Positions 9,233-16,882 of a stretch of 64,000 nt of DNA are shown one piece after another. A model generated the notes under the pieces. That model was not told where the DNA came from and did not search any database. It saw nothing but the letters and a program-made list of their open reading frames with translations. A program made the translations under genes and the position numbers. Origin of the DNA: an uncultured Chloracidobacterium sp. (GTDB taxonomy: Bacteria > Acidobacteriota > Blastocatellia > Pyrinomonadales > Pyrinomonadaceae); the NCBI GenBank assembly GCA_936914845.1, contig CAKZGE010000006.1:109297-173296 (forward strand), written 5' to 3'. Position 1 is the stretch's first letter; every line of letters starts with the position of its first letter.

Positions 9233-9266
9233 GACTTAAGACTGAAGACTTGAGACTTTCAGACTC
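9233..9266. repeat. Right heptamer array, inverted relative to 8665-8707
   Basis: Units GACTTAA, GACTGAA, GACTTGA, GACTTTCA and GACTC follow each other at 7-8 nt spacing; their reverse complements (TTAAGTC, TTCAGTC, TCAAGTC) match the left array. Copies are more diverged than on the left. The array ends 12 nt before the sigma-54 promoter of pilA. Confidence 0.78.
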
Positions 9267-9278
9267 TTTAAACATTTT

Positions 9279-9294
9279 TGGCACACCACTTGTA
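9279..9294 (+). promoter_or_regulatory. Sigma-54 promoter of pilA
   Basis: TGGCAC-ACCAC-TTGTA matches the -24/-12 consensus TGGCAC-N5-TTGCA with one deviation (T for C in the -12 element) and correct 10-nt spacing between GG and TTG. Transcription would start near 9305, leaving a leader of about 70 nt. Further upstream, CTGTC at 9158-9162 and again at 9166-9170 resembles the repeated (C/G)TGTC described for PilR sites and lies about 140 nt before the start, a plausible but unproven activator site. Confidence 0.8.
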
Positions 9295-9375
9295 ATAACC
9301 TTTCCGCCTGGGAAAGGTAGGACCACCAAAAGAATTTCTTTCTTATCAAAAACTTTAGGAGCTTGTGAATTAAAA

Positions 9376-9861
9376 ATGAAAAATCAAAAAGGTTTCTCGC
9401 TGATCGAACTTTTGATCGTTGTTGTTATCATCGGCATCATCGCCGCTATCGCTATCCCGAATCTGCTTGCTGCACGTCGTTCAGCTAACGAAGGCTCGGC
9501 TATCTCGTCACTTCGCACCACACACGGCGCTCAGATGACCTATAACTCGACCTTGGGTCAGGGCGAATTTGCCGCCAGCTTTGCAGTACTTTCCGGTCAG
9601 AATTTGGTTGACAGCCAGCTCGGCGCAGGTCAAAAGAGCGGCTACAACTTCGTAACCAATAATGCTTTGCGTTCGGCCACGGTTCCTGCTTTATTTGCTG
9701 TCTCAGCTAATCCAACCACACCAACCGGCATTACACAAACCGGTACTCGTTCATTCGGTGTCAGCACAGATGGTGTGATATACGGCGCCCCGGCAACAAA
9801 CGCTGCAACGGTTGCAGCCGGAGTTTTGACCTTGGCAAACAGCCAAGCTATCGGCAACTAA
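9376..9861 (+). CDS. pilA: Type IV major pilin
   Basis: Prepilin of 161 residues. A short positive leader MKNQKG is cut by prepilin peptidase before Phe, giving the N-methylated helix FSLIELLIVVVIIGIIAAIA with the conserved Glu at mature position 5. The helix continues PNLLAARRSANEGSAISSLR, the form shared by acidobacterial and deltaproteobacterial pilins, and is followed by a small globular domain of about 110 residues rich in Thr, Ala and Gly with no Cys pair. An open frame continues upstream, but the ATG at 9376 with AGGAG at 9357-9361 is the only sensible start. A sigma-54 promoter precedes it and a strong terminator follows, so it is probably transcribed alone and at high level. Confidence 0.95.
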   Translation: MKNQKGFSLIELLIVVVIIGIIAAIAIPNLLAARRSANEGSAISSLRTTHGAQMTYNSTLGQGEFAASFAVLSGQNLVDSQLGAGQKSGYNFVTNNALRSATVPALFAVSANPTTPTGITQTGTRSFGVSTDGVIYGAPATNAATVAAGVLTLANSQAIGN

Positions 9862-9896
9862 TCCTTCACCCTATGGACTTAGGTCCTAGAAACGAA

Positions 9897-9923
9897 GCCG
9901 TCCGGATCCGGGCGGCTTTTTTC
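9897..9923 (+). terminator. Rho-independent terminator of pilA
   Basis: GCCGTCCG and CGGGCGGC form an eight-pair stem (one G-U) around a GATC loop, followed directly by six T. Confidence 0.88.
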
Positions 9924-9935
9924 GTTGGAGCACAC

Positions 9936-9974
9936 GGAGCGGCGACACTCCTGTCGCCATCGCCGCTTGCGGCG
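9936..9974. repeat. Palindromic repeat related to the in-frame repeats of the acetyl-CoA synthetase gene
   Basis: The core GGCGACA-CTCC-TGTCGCC (9941-9958) is a perfect 7-bp hairpin. It shares GACActccTGTC, the leading GGA, and length with the 36-nt units at 62764-62871, differing by compensated base pairs. A second small hairpin, CGCCGC-TT-GCGGCG, follows at 9961-9974. Confidence 0.6.
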
Positions 9975-10041
9975 AAAATCCACTAATCACCGATGCGTTC
10001 TAGTTGGATCAATGCCGCCCCGCCGGGGCTATAACATCGTG

Positions 10042-10155
10042 ATTGCGCACCGTATGCTATAAATATTCCGTCCCTAACGGGACTAAGATGGTGCTGCCCA
10101 CGGACTGCAACGTCTTAATTGCACACCGTATGCTATAAACATTCCCTTTCTAAGG
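10042..10155. repeat. Two direct copies of a CTATAAAyATTcc dispersed repeat
   Basis: Copies at 10042-10082 and 10118-10155 both read ATTGC(G/A)CACCGTATGC and then CTATAAA(T/C)ATTCC, ending in a C-rich CTAACGG or CTAAGG. The core resembles the repeats at 48.84-49.16 kb. The rest of the 390-bp gap between pilA and the next gene holds no gene that I can support. Confidence 0.7.
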
Positions 10156-10311
10156 TAATCAACGTTTCCCATTTAGGTTGAATATTCTGCATTGTTCGCC
10201 TAACATAAACTCAGCCAAAGCGCTTGGCGAAATATCCTTGACCCAGATCCGCTATGCACAACGCCCCTTTAACGAAGGATACGTCTCCCTTCTTAAAAAT
10301 TCGATATTGAA

Positions 10312-12267
10312 ATGCTAAAGCCCTTTATCTTCAAATGGCTAAAGACATTGTGGCCGGTCGCCATCCTGGCACCGATTATTTGGGTGCCTTTGCCGTCAAT
10401 ACTGTCCGGCCATCCGTGGAAGGCGGAATTGGTGCTGTCTCTGATCCTGGCTGCCGTTTGCGGAGCGTATCTTTTCCTCCGTGCTTCTGACGATCCTTTC
10501 TGGGTCGTCCGTCGATTCCCTTTCATCTTTTTACCTGCTGCGGGATTTGCGATTTGGAGCGGAGCTTCGTCGCTTTGGGCCTTTTCTGCATCGTCAGTCA
10601 GCCACCATACGCTGGTTTGGGCGGTTTATATTGTTTCTTTCACATTATTTTTGGATTGGTTCAAACAACCGCTATTGCTTGACCGGACAATAAAAGTGCT
10701 CTTTGCCGCCGTCTTGGTGACTGCCGCAAATTGTGTTATCGAATATGCACTCCGCGACCAATTGGATCAGACATTCGGTTTTCGCTACGGGCGTTATGCG
10801 GAAATGTGGGCGGCCCTGCTCCCGCTTTTTATATATACTGCCGTACGAAAGCCGTTCAAGAGGTCCTATTGGCAATTTGCGGCAATGCTTTTGGTCGGTG
10901 CTGCCATTTTATGCGCCGTCAGCCGTGCTTCTTTTGCAGCAGCGGTCCTTGGTTCAGCTATATTTCTGGTCTTGACCATTGCCGGCAAAGATCCCGCCGC
11001 GGTCAAAAAGCGTTCTGCGGCCGCCGCTGCGGCTTTGATATTGGTGATCTTTGCAATCCAACTGCCAGGAATTGTAGCACCGAATTCTCAACGAACCACA
11101 ACTTTGACCCGGCTCGCCACCTCTGCCGAATCTGACTCGGCCAACAGTCTCGGACAAAACATTCGCTTTCTTTTCGCAGCCGTCGGTATGGAGATGTTTC
11201 GATCCCATCCGGTCAACGGAATAGGGGCGGACAATTTTGGTTCGCAGTTCAATTATTACAGGCGCCAGATGGCGGCCGATCCGAACAACAGGAGTGTATT
11301 ATCGGGAAACGAAGGAGCCTACCCGGAAAGGGCTCATAATGAATACCTCCAGATCTCCAGCGAACTCGGCATGATCGGCATCGGCCTTTTTGCTATGATC
11401 TTGGCCGCATCGATATTCTACGGCTTTAGAGCATACCGATTTTCAGGAAGTTCCTCAGAAAGGCTTTTGCAAAATGCTGCAATTGCCGGAATGATCGCTT
11501 TTCTGGCGAGTTCGGCTTTTAGCTCATTCTCCTTTCGATTAATTCAAAACGGCGTCATTTTTTTCTTTTTGTTGGCGTGTCTGCTGCGGCCATTGACGAG
11601 AAAGATCTCCGCGGAGAATGCATTTCGCCCTATCTTTGCCGCGGGTGCTCTTTTGGTTTGCCTCTCTCTTTTCGCATACAGCACCATGCGGGGAATGAGC
11701 CAATTCTACGTATATCAGGCAGAACGGCAACCGTCTATAGAAGGTATTCGCGATAAGATCGAAACTGCCAAGCGTCTCGACCCCGAAAGCTCGTCCGCAG
11801 ATCTAACCTTTGGGCTTATATTACTGCAGAACGGGTATTACGATTCGGCGGGCGAATGGATCGCCAATGCGATCGGCGAAGGCATTGGAACTTCGACCAT
11901 CTATTCTTACCGAATTTCGGCCCAAACCCTTGCTGCTGATCCTGCCGGAGCAAGAAAGACCGCCGAAGAGGCGTTGGCGATCTATCCCTACTCGGTGTTT
12001 ATGCTGTCGCGGTACGCGGCCCTATTAAATGAGGCCGGTGACGAAACGGCGGCAAAAAGATATTTCGCCGCGGCTCGAGCAATAGATGCGAAACAAGCCG
12101 ATACATGGCGAATACTTTTGACCGAAGGTTCAGAACGAGCCGCAGAAGCCGGCCGCCAAGGCGTCGGGGTTCCGCTGGTAAATGATCTCTATCCGGCTGA
12201 CGCAGTATATGCCATCACAATGGAAAGATATATTAGATTCCCTGAAGAACGGCCGAAAATGCCATAA
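10312..12267 (+). CDS. O-antigen ligase/polymerase-like membrane protein (Wzy_C) with C-terminal TPR region
   Basis: A 651-residue inner-membrane protein with about a dozen membrane segments in residues 10-455 and a soluble C-terminal portion of about 190 residues with TPR-like helices (ESSSADLTFGLILLQNGYYD and DPAGARKTAEEALAIYPYS). The large periplasmic loop at about 280-350 carries the Wzy_C signature region RAHNEYLQISSELGMIGIG. Members of this superfamily move undecaprenyl-linked glycans onto lipid A-core (WaaL), link O-units (Wzy) or glycosylate pilin (PglL/TfpO). It is the first gene after pilA, as are pilin glycosyltransferases in some gammaproteobacteria, so a pilin O-oligosaccharyltransferase is an attractive inference, but sequence alone does not separate these roles. 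It ends 4 nt before the convergent hydrolase gene. Confidence 0.8.
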   Translation: MLKPFIFKWLKTLWPVAILAPIIWVPLPSILSGHPWKAELVLSLILAAVCGAYLFLRASDDPFWVVRRFPFIFLPAAGFAIWSGASSLWAFSASSVSHHTLVWAVYIVSFTLFLDWFKQPLLLDRTIKVLFAAVLVTAANCVIEYALRDQLDQTFGFRYGRYAEMWAALLPLFIYTAVRKPFKRSYWQFAAMLLVGAAILCAVSRASFAAAVLGSAIFLVLTIAGKDPAAVKKRSAAAAAALILVIFAIQLPGIVAPNSQRTTTLTRLATSAESDSANSLGQNIRFLFAAVGMEMFRSHPVNGIGADNFGSQFNYYRRQMAADPNNRSVLSGNEGAYPERAHNEYLQISSELGMIGIGLFAMILAASIFYGFRAYRFSGSSSERLLQNAAIAGMIAFLASSAFSSFSFRLIQNGVIFFFLLACLLRPLTRKISAENAFRPIFAAGALLVCLSLFAYSTMRGMSQFYVYQAERQPSIEGIRDKIETAKRLDPESSSADLTFGLILLQNGYYDSAGEWIANAIGEGIGTSTIYSYRISAQTLAADPAGARKTAEEALAIYPYSVFMLSRYAALLNEAGDETAAKRYFAAARAIDAKQADTWRILLTEGSERAAEAGRQGVGVPLVNDLYPADAVYAITMERYIRFPEERPKMP

Positions 12268-12271
12268 AAGC

Positions 12272-12832
12272 CTATTTGATCAGGGCTTGGATGTCCTTGA
12301 ATTTGGGATGTTTGGCGTCGTTCATCAGTTCGAACAGGGCCATTTCCACGCTCGATGGAACCACGCCGTTTTGGTACATTTTGGCAATTCCGGCATTTCT
12401 ATCGTGTTCAAAGCGTGAGGCGACGGCATCCGACAGAAGGTGGACGGCAAAGCCGGCGGCCAACAGGTCATGGGCGGTTTGGTTAACGCAGACGTGCGTT
12501 TCAAACCCGCACAAGATGATCTGGCCGACCGCCAACCGGGCAAGTTCTGTGTTAAGCCCCTCTGCCCGATAGGCGCTGAACGCCGTTTTTTCAAAGACGG
12601 ACGGTTCGCTGCTGAATGAAAGCAAAAGCTCCTCCGCGGTGCGGCCCAAACCCGCCGGGTATTGTTCGGTCACCAGAACCGGCACACCTAGGGCCTCGCA
12701 TCCGCGAACGGCAATGGCCGCATTGGCGACGGTCAAGGAAAAATCCGGTATGGCTTTGCGAAACGCCTCTTGGATATCAACGACCAAAAGTGCCGAATTA
12801 CCGGCACGTAAAGAAAATTGAGCGTTCGACAT
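12272..12832 (-). CDS. Isochorismatase-family cysteine hydrolase
   Basis: A 186-residue cytosolic hydrolase of the isochorismatase superfamily (YcaC/nicotinamidase-like fold). The catalytic triad is visible as Asp in LLVVDIQEAF, Lys in VFEKTAFSAY and Cys in ILCGFETHVCVNQTA. The length is that of the small stand-alone members. The substrate is unknown: such proteins hydrolyse amides or vinyl ethers, and no neighbouring pathway gene identifies one. Seven nucleotides separate it from the upstream small membrane protein gene, suggesting a short minus-strand operon with that gene and the thioesterase. Confidence 0.88.
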   Translation of the reverse strand: MSNAQFSLRAGNSALLVVDIQEAFRKAIPDFSLTVANAAIAVRGCEALGVPVLVTEQYPAGLGRTAEELLLSFSSEPSVFEKTAFSAYRAEGLNTELARLAVGQIILCGFETHVCVNQTAHDLLAAGFAVHLLSDAVASRFEHDRNAGIAKMYQNGVVPSSVEMALFELMNDAKHPKFKDIQALIK

Positions 12833-12838
12833 AAATTT

Positions 12839-13039
12839 TCATTCGGCGGGTTCTGCGGCCCGCTTTGCTTGTTCGGCAGCCGCCTTTTGTTCGCGGCGAA
12901 GCTGTCGTTCGGCTTCGTGAAAAGCTTTTTCGCGACGATATTGCCTAATGAAGATATAGACAGCCGCGACCGACCCGATCATGATAACGACCATCATGAT
13001 GGCGATAAAATAGACCTCGGCCCAAGAAAATTCGAACAT
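12839..13039 (-). CDS. Small single-pass membrane protein, function unknown
   Basis: A 66-residue protein with one strong membrane helix at about 8-31 (AEVYFIAIMMVVIMIGSVAA) followed by a basic, charged helical tail rich in Arg, Glu and Ala (residues 36-66). It lies between the thioesterase and the isochorismatase-like gene in the same direction with gaps of 43 and 6 nt. Its codon use is like its neighbours, which supports a real gene. I do not recognise a family. Confidence 0.6.
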   Translation of the reverse strand: MFEFSWAEVYFIAIMMVVIMIGSVAAVYIFIRQYRREKAFHEAERQLRREQKAAAEQAKRAAEPAE

Positions 13040-13082
13040 TTATATAGGATAAGCCGCCGGCGGCCGCGATTCAACCGCAAGA

Positions 13083-13538
13083 TCAATGCGGTGCTTGATC
13101 ATCCGGAAATGTTTCGGCCGCTTCTACCATTTCCGCCAAGAGCTTTTCCCGGTAGAATTCGGGCACCTGACGAACTTTTTTATTCGAATCCGTAACTAAA
13201 TGCAGCGTTTCGCCTTCGACTAGCAAAGTGCTGTCTGCGGGACGGTAAACTTCATAGACAAAACGGATGGAGCGGCTGCGAACCTCGGCGACCTTGGTGC
13301 GGACAATAACGACGTCCTCGTAAAAGGCCGGTGATTTATAGCGGCAGTAAAGTTCAGCAACGACCATCAAGGCATCGTCGCGTTCTTCCATTTCGCGATA
13401 AGAAAAACCTTTCGCCCGGCACAGATCGCTGCGGCCGGCTTCAAACCACACGGGATAATTCGCGTGGTGAACGATGCCCATTTGGTCGGTTTCGGCGTAT
13501 CTGACCCTGATCTCGGTTTCGTGCCAGCCATCCATCAT
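13083..13538 (-). CDS. YbgC-like acyl-CoA thioesterase (4HBT hotdog fold)
   Basis: A 151-residue hotdog-fold thioesterase. The family motif is clear: VRYAETDQMGIVHHANYPVW, with the catalytic Asp in ETDQMG and the HHANY loop of YbgC. The strands following (SPAFYEDVVIVRTKVAEV and GETLHLVTDSNKKVRQVP) match the family as well. YbgC proteins hydrolyse short acyl-CoAs or act with acyl carrier protein in phospholipid metabolism and are often near tol-pal; no tol-pal gene is here. A second in-frame ATG lies one codon after the chosen start. Confidence 0.9.
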   Translation of the reverse strand: MMDGWHETEIRVRYAETDQMGIVHHANYPVWFEAGRSDLCRAKGFSYREMEERDDALMVVAELYCRYKSPAFYEDVVIVRTKVAEVRSRSIRFVYEVYRPADSTLLVEGETLHLVTDSNKKVRQVPEFYREKLLAEMVEAAETFPDDQAPH

Positions 13539-13632
13539 CGTTACCTCTCTAAAAACCTTCCGAAAGATCGGAAAAGGCGGTGCCGGGTATCATTTGAATC
13601 AAATTGACAACCGGCGACCGCCTAAAAATGAT

Positions 13633-13706
13633 TGGCTGGGAGACAGGGATTCGAACCCCGATAGGCAGATCCAGAGACTGCAGTCCTACCATTAGACGAT
13701 CTCCCA
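13633..13706 (-). tRNA. tRNA-Gln (anticodon CTG)
   Basis: Reading the minus strand, the acceptor arms TGGGAGA and TCTCCCA pair fully, followed by G and an encoded CCA. The D arm is GTC-TAATGGTAG-GAC, the anticodon stem GCAG/CTGC (plus one T-T) with loop CTCTGGA, giving anticodon CTG, and the T arm is CGGGG-TTCGAAT-CCCTG. Confidence 0.93.
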
Positions 13707-13825
13707 ACGCAAACAGTAATTTTAAACACCAGCAATAGCTATGTCAAATACCACCGCCGGCCGGCCGGGGCAAAAAAGTCCGTTGTCTTGCTCATTCTGC
13801 GGCCAACAGGCACAATACTAAGGTT

Positions 13826-14284
13826 ATGCAAACGGCCAAGGACATCATAAACAACCGGCAGGCTTTTCATGAGTATATCATCACTGACAAGATCGAGGCC
13901 GGAGCGGTTCTGCTCGGAACTGAGGTAAAAAGCATTATGGCGGGCCGTATTCAACTAAAGGACAGCTATGTTACCATTCGCGAAGGCGAGGTCTGGTTGT
14001 TCAATGCCCATATTTCGCCGTATTCGCACGGTAACCGGCAAAATCACGAACCGCTTCGCACCCGAAAGCTTTTGTTGCATAAAAAAGAGATCGAAAAACT
14101 AGAAAAGGCAACGACGCAAAAAGGAATGACGCTGGTCGTTACGGCCATTTATTGGAAAAACGGGCGGATCAAATTTGAGATCGGTGTCGCCCGCGGCAAA
14201 AAGCTTTTTGATAAACGCGAGACCGAAATGAAGAAGACCGTCGAACGCGAAACGCGCCAACAGTTGAAAGAAAGGTTGAGATAA
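13826..14284 (+). CDS. smpB: SsrA-binding protein SmpB
   Basis: tmRNA-binding protein that delivers tmRNA to stalled ribosomes in trans-translation. At 152 residues it is full length. Typical segments are the N-terminal NRQAFHEYIITDKIEAGAVL, LLGTEVKSIMAGRIQLKDSY, FNAHISPYSHGNRQNHEPLR and the basic C-terminal tail starting with ARGKKLFDKRET, which becomes helical in the mRNA channel. The tmRNA gene itself is not visible nearby. It is divergent from the tRNA-Gln gene and followed 60 nt later by pepA. Confidence 0.97.
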   Translation: MQTAKDIINNRQAFHEYIITDKIEAGAVLLGTEVKSIMAGRIQLKDSYVTIREGEVWLFNAHISPYSHGNRQNHEPLRTRKLLLHKKEIEKLEKATTQKGMTLVVTAIYWKNGRIKFEIGVARGKKLFDKRETEMKKTVERETRQQLKERLR

Positions 14285-14344
14285 GTTAAAGATATTACAA
14301 GACTTTTTTAATTTTTTCGCACATATTGCACAGAGGTGTACTTA

Positions 14345-15844
14345 ATGGATCCACACGCACTCACCAACAACTTTTCCGAAGCAAATGCCGATGCATTGGC
14401 CGTCGTCGTCTTTAAAGACGAAAAAGCTTCGGCACCGACCTTAAAAGAACTCGACGCACTTGCCGGCGGCCATATTGCCGCCATGATCAAATCCGGCGAG
14501 ATCAAGGGCGAAGCGGGCGAAACGACGTTGCTGCGGCTTTCGCCGAAAGGCAAACTGAAAGCTTCGCGGCTGTTGCTCGTCGGCGGCGGCGACGCAGCTG
14601 AATACGATGCGGCGGCTGTTGCCGTAGCAGCCGGCACGGCCACCCGTGCCCTGCGTAAATGCCATGCGAAGAGCTTTGCGTTTATGCCGCGTTTTAACGG
14701 TGATGCCCCAACCGCTGCTCAATGTTCAGTTTCGGGAGCCGTCACCAGCCAATTCGAACTCGACAAATATAAGACAAAAGATAAGAACGACAAATCTGTT
14801 GATAAGATATTCGTCTATGTAGAAGGAGCGAAAGCCGCTGACATCAAACGCGGAGCCGAACGCGGAGCGGTGATCGGCGAATCGATGAACTTCACACGCG
14901 ATCTGGCAAACGAACCGCCGAATATTCTGACGCCGACAGAAATGGCCGCTCGTGCCCAGAAGATGGCTAAGGAAACGGGACTGAAATTCGAAGTGCTTGA
15001 TGAAGCGAAAATGGAAAAACTCGGTATGGGTTCCCTGCTGAGCGTTTCAAAGGGTTCGGACCAGCCCGCCAAGCTAATTATCCTAAAATATACGCCGGCC
15101 AAGAATACCGGTAAAAAAGGTGAATTGACGGCGCTGGTCGGTAAAGGCATTACATTTGATACCGGCGGCATTTCGATCAAACCTGCCGAAGGCATGGAAG
15201 CGATGAAATACGATATGTCCGGCGGAGCGACGGTTATCGGCACCATGCGGGCTATCGCCTTGCTTAAGCCGACCGTACCCGTCATCGGCATTGTGGCCGC
15301 CGTTGAAAATATGCCGGATGGCAAAGCGACCCGCCCCAGCGATGTCGTGACCGCTTCCAACGGCAAGACGGTCGAGATCCTGAATACCGATGCGGAAGGC
15401 CGTTTGGTACTGGCGGATGCCGTCGCCTATGCGGAAAAGCTCGGAGCGACCACGATCATCGATATGGCAACATTGACCGGAGCTGTCATCATCGCACTCG
15501 GCGACCAAAATACCGGCGTCATGGGCAATGACCAGGAATTGGTTAATAGCCTGATAGAACACGGCAAGCTTAATGGCGAAGGCTATTGGCAGCTGCCGAT
15601 ATCGAAGGAATACAGCAAACAGATCCGTTCAGATATCGCTGATATCAAGAATATCGGCCCTCGCGGAAAGGCCGGAACTATCATGGGAGCGGTTTTCATT
15701 CAGGAATTCATCGACAAGGCCAAATGGGCACACCTCGATATTGCCGGCACCGCCTGGAACGACAGTGTTCGTCCGCACCAGGCAAAAGGGCCGACAGGCG
15801 TGGCAATTCGCACGCTCCTTTCATTTGTCGAAGATTCACAATAG
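14345..15844 (+). CDS. pepA: Leucyl aminopeptidase (M17, PepA)
   Basis: Cytosolic dinuclear-metal aminopeptidase that releases N-terminal amino acids, acting in peptide turnover. The M17 signature NTDAEGRLVLADA is present, as are metal and active-site segments GKGITFDTGGISIKPAEGM and YDMSGGA. It is about 500 residues, the usual length, with the variable N-terminal domain first. A GTG three codons upstream overlaps the AGAGG that best serves as ribosome site for the ATG at 14345, so I chose the ATG. A strong terminator follows. Confidence 0.95.
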   Translation: MDPHALTNNFSEANADALAVVVFKDEKASAPTLKELDALAGGHIAAMIKSGEIKGEAGETTLLRLSPKGKLKASRLLLVGGGDAAEYDAAAVAVAAGTATRALRKCHAKSFAFMPRFNGDAPTAAQCSVSGAVTSQFELDKYKTKDKNDKSVDKIFVYVEGAKAADIKRGAERGAVIGESMNFTRDLANEPPNILTPTEMAARAQKMAKETGLKFEVLDEAKMEKLGMGSLLSVSKGSDQPAKLIILKYTPAKNTGKKGELTALVGKGITFDTGGISIKPAEGMEAMKYDMSGGATVIGTMRAIALLKPTVPVIGIVAAVENMPDGKATRPSDVVTASNGKTVEILNTDAEGRLVLADAVAYAEKLGATTIIDMATLTGAVIIALGDQNTGVMGNDQELVNSLIEHGKLNGEGYWQLPISKEYSKQIRSDIADIKNIGPRGKAGTIMGAVFIQEFIDKAKWAHLDIAGTAWNDSVRPHQAKGPTGVAIRTLLSFVEDSQ

Positions 15845-15871
15845 ACAAATAGGCAAAATGCACTTAATATT

Positions 15872-15905
15872 GGGCTGATAAATTGAATTTATCGGCCCTT
15901 TTTAA
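15872..15905 (+). terminator. Rho-independent terminator of pepA
   Basis: GGGCTGATAAAT and ATTTATCGGCCC form a 12-bp stem (one mismatch) with loop TGA, followed by TTTTTAA. Confidence 0.9.
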
Positions 15906-15994
15906 TGCAAAATCAGCGTTTTCGGCCGTTCTTATTTATTACGCAGTAAGGCGCTTAGGCCAGCGACTGCAAAAAACACCCTTTCACGGAACAT

Positions 15995-16858
15995 ATGCGA
16001 CCAAATTTGATCAATCTTTCGATTGCGGCTGTGTTATTGTTTTTAGTAGCCGGGTGTTTTTGTCGTTCAGACCGCGAAGTCTCAGAAAACGGCCCGCCCG
16101 CCGCAAACCGCAGCAGCACAAAAAATCAACCGCCGCCCGCCCCGGGCAAAAAGGCCGACGATGGCGATTTTCTCGTCGAACACATCGAGGTCAGCAACCC
16201 GAAATATGTTGAAATAGCCAATCAAGTGCAGCAAAAACGGCTTCTTGAAGGGGCGGCCAACAAATTGAACCGGGCTCTGAGCCTGCCGGGCGACATCACA
16301 TTGCGGACAAAGGATTGTGAACAGGTAAATGCATTTTACGATCCGTCGGATTCCTCCGTCACAATGTGCTATGAGCTGATGGAACATTTTTACAGAGCCT
16401 TTAAAAGTGTTGGGGCCAGCGACGAAGCCGCGTATAATAAAATGTTCGAAGCGGTACAATTCGTCTTTTTGCACGAGATCGGGCATGCGTTGATCGATAA
16501 GCTGAATTTGCCCGTCGCCGGAAATGAAGAAGACGCGGCCGACCGCTGTTCGGCATATATCAATATCAAAGAGCTTGGCGACGATGGTCTTCGCGCGGTC
16601 TATGCTGCGGCTGACGCTTTTGCCATTGAATCAAAAAACAGCGCCGGCCAGCAAAAGAACATGGCCGATGAACATTTGCTGCAGGAACAGCGTTTTTATA
16701 ATTCACTATGCATGATCTACGGGTCTGATCCGGAAAAGCATAATGGCATTGTGACAAAAGGGTATTTACCAAAGGAAAGGGCCGTTCGCTGTCAAATGGA
16801 ATATCAGCGGTCGGTCGATAGCTGGATCAATCTGCTCGAGCCGTGGCGAAAGAATTAG
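15995..16858 (+). CDS. DUF4344-type putative metallopeptidase lipoprotein
   Basis: A 287-residue lipoprotein: signal helix LINLSIAAVLLFLV with lipobox LVAGC, then a Pro/Asn-rich linker and a domain like DUF4344. The zinc-protease motif HEIGH sits in FVFLHEIGHALIDKLNLP and is followed by a third candidate ligand region NEEDAADRCSAY, the conserved arrangement of the family. Expected location is the outer or inner membrane facing the periplasm. The family is predicted to be peptidase-like but I know of no defined substrate. It precedes another small lipoprotein gene by 24 nt in the same direction. Confidence 0.85.
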   Translation: MRPNLINLSIAAVLLFLVAGCFCRSDREVSENGPPAANRSSTKNQPPPAPGKKADDGDFLVEHIEVSNPKYVEIANQVQQKRLLEGAANKLNRALSLPGDITLRTKDCEQVNAFYDPSDSSVTMCYELMEHFYRAFKSVGASDEAAYNKMFEAVQFVFLHEIGHALIDKLNLPVAGNEEDAADRCSAYINIKELGDDGLRAVYAAADAFAIESKNSAGQQKNMADEHLLQEQRFYNSLCMIYGSDPEKHNGIVTKGYLPKERAVRCQMEYQRSVDSWINLLEPWRKN

Positions 16859-16882
16859 CGGCAAATTAGGGTAACCAAACAT

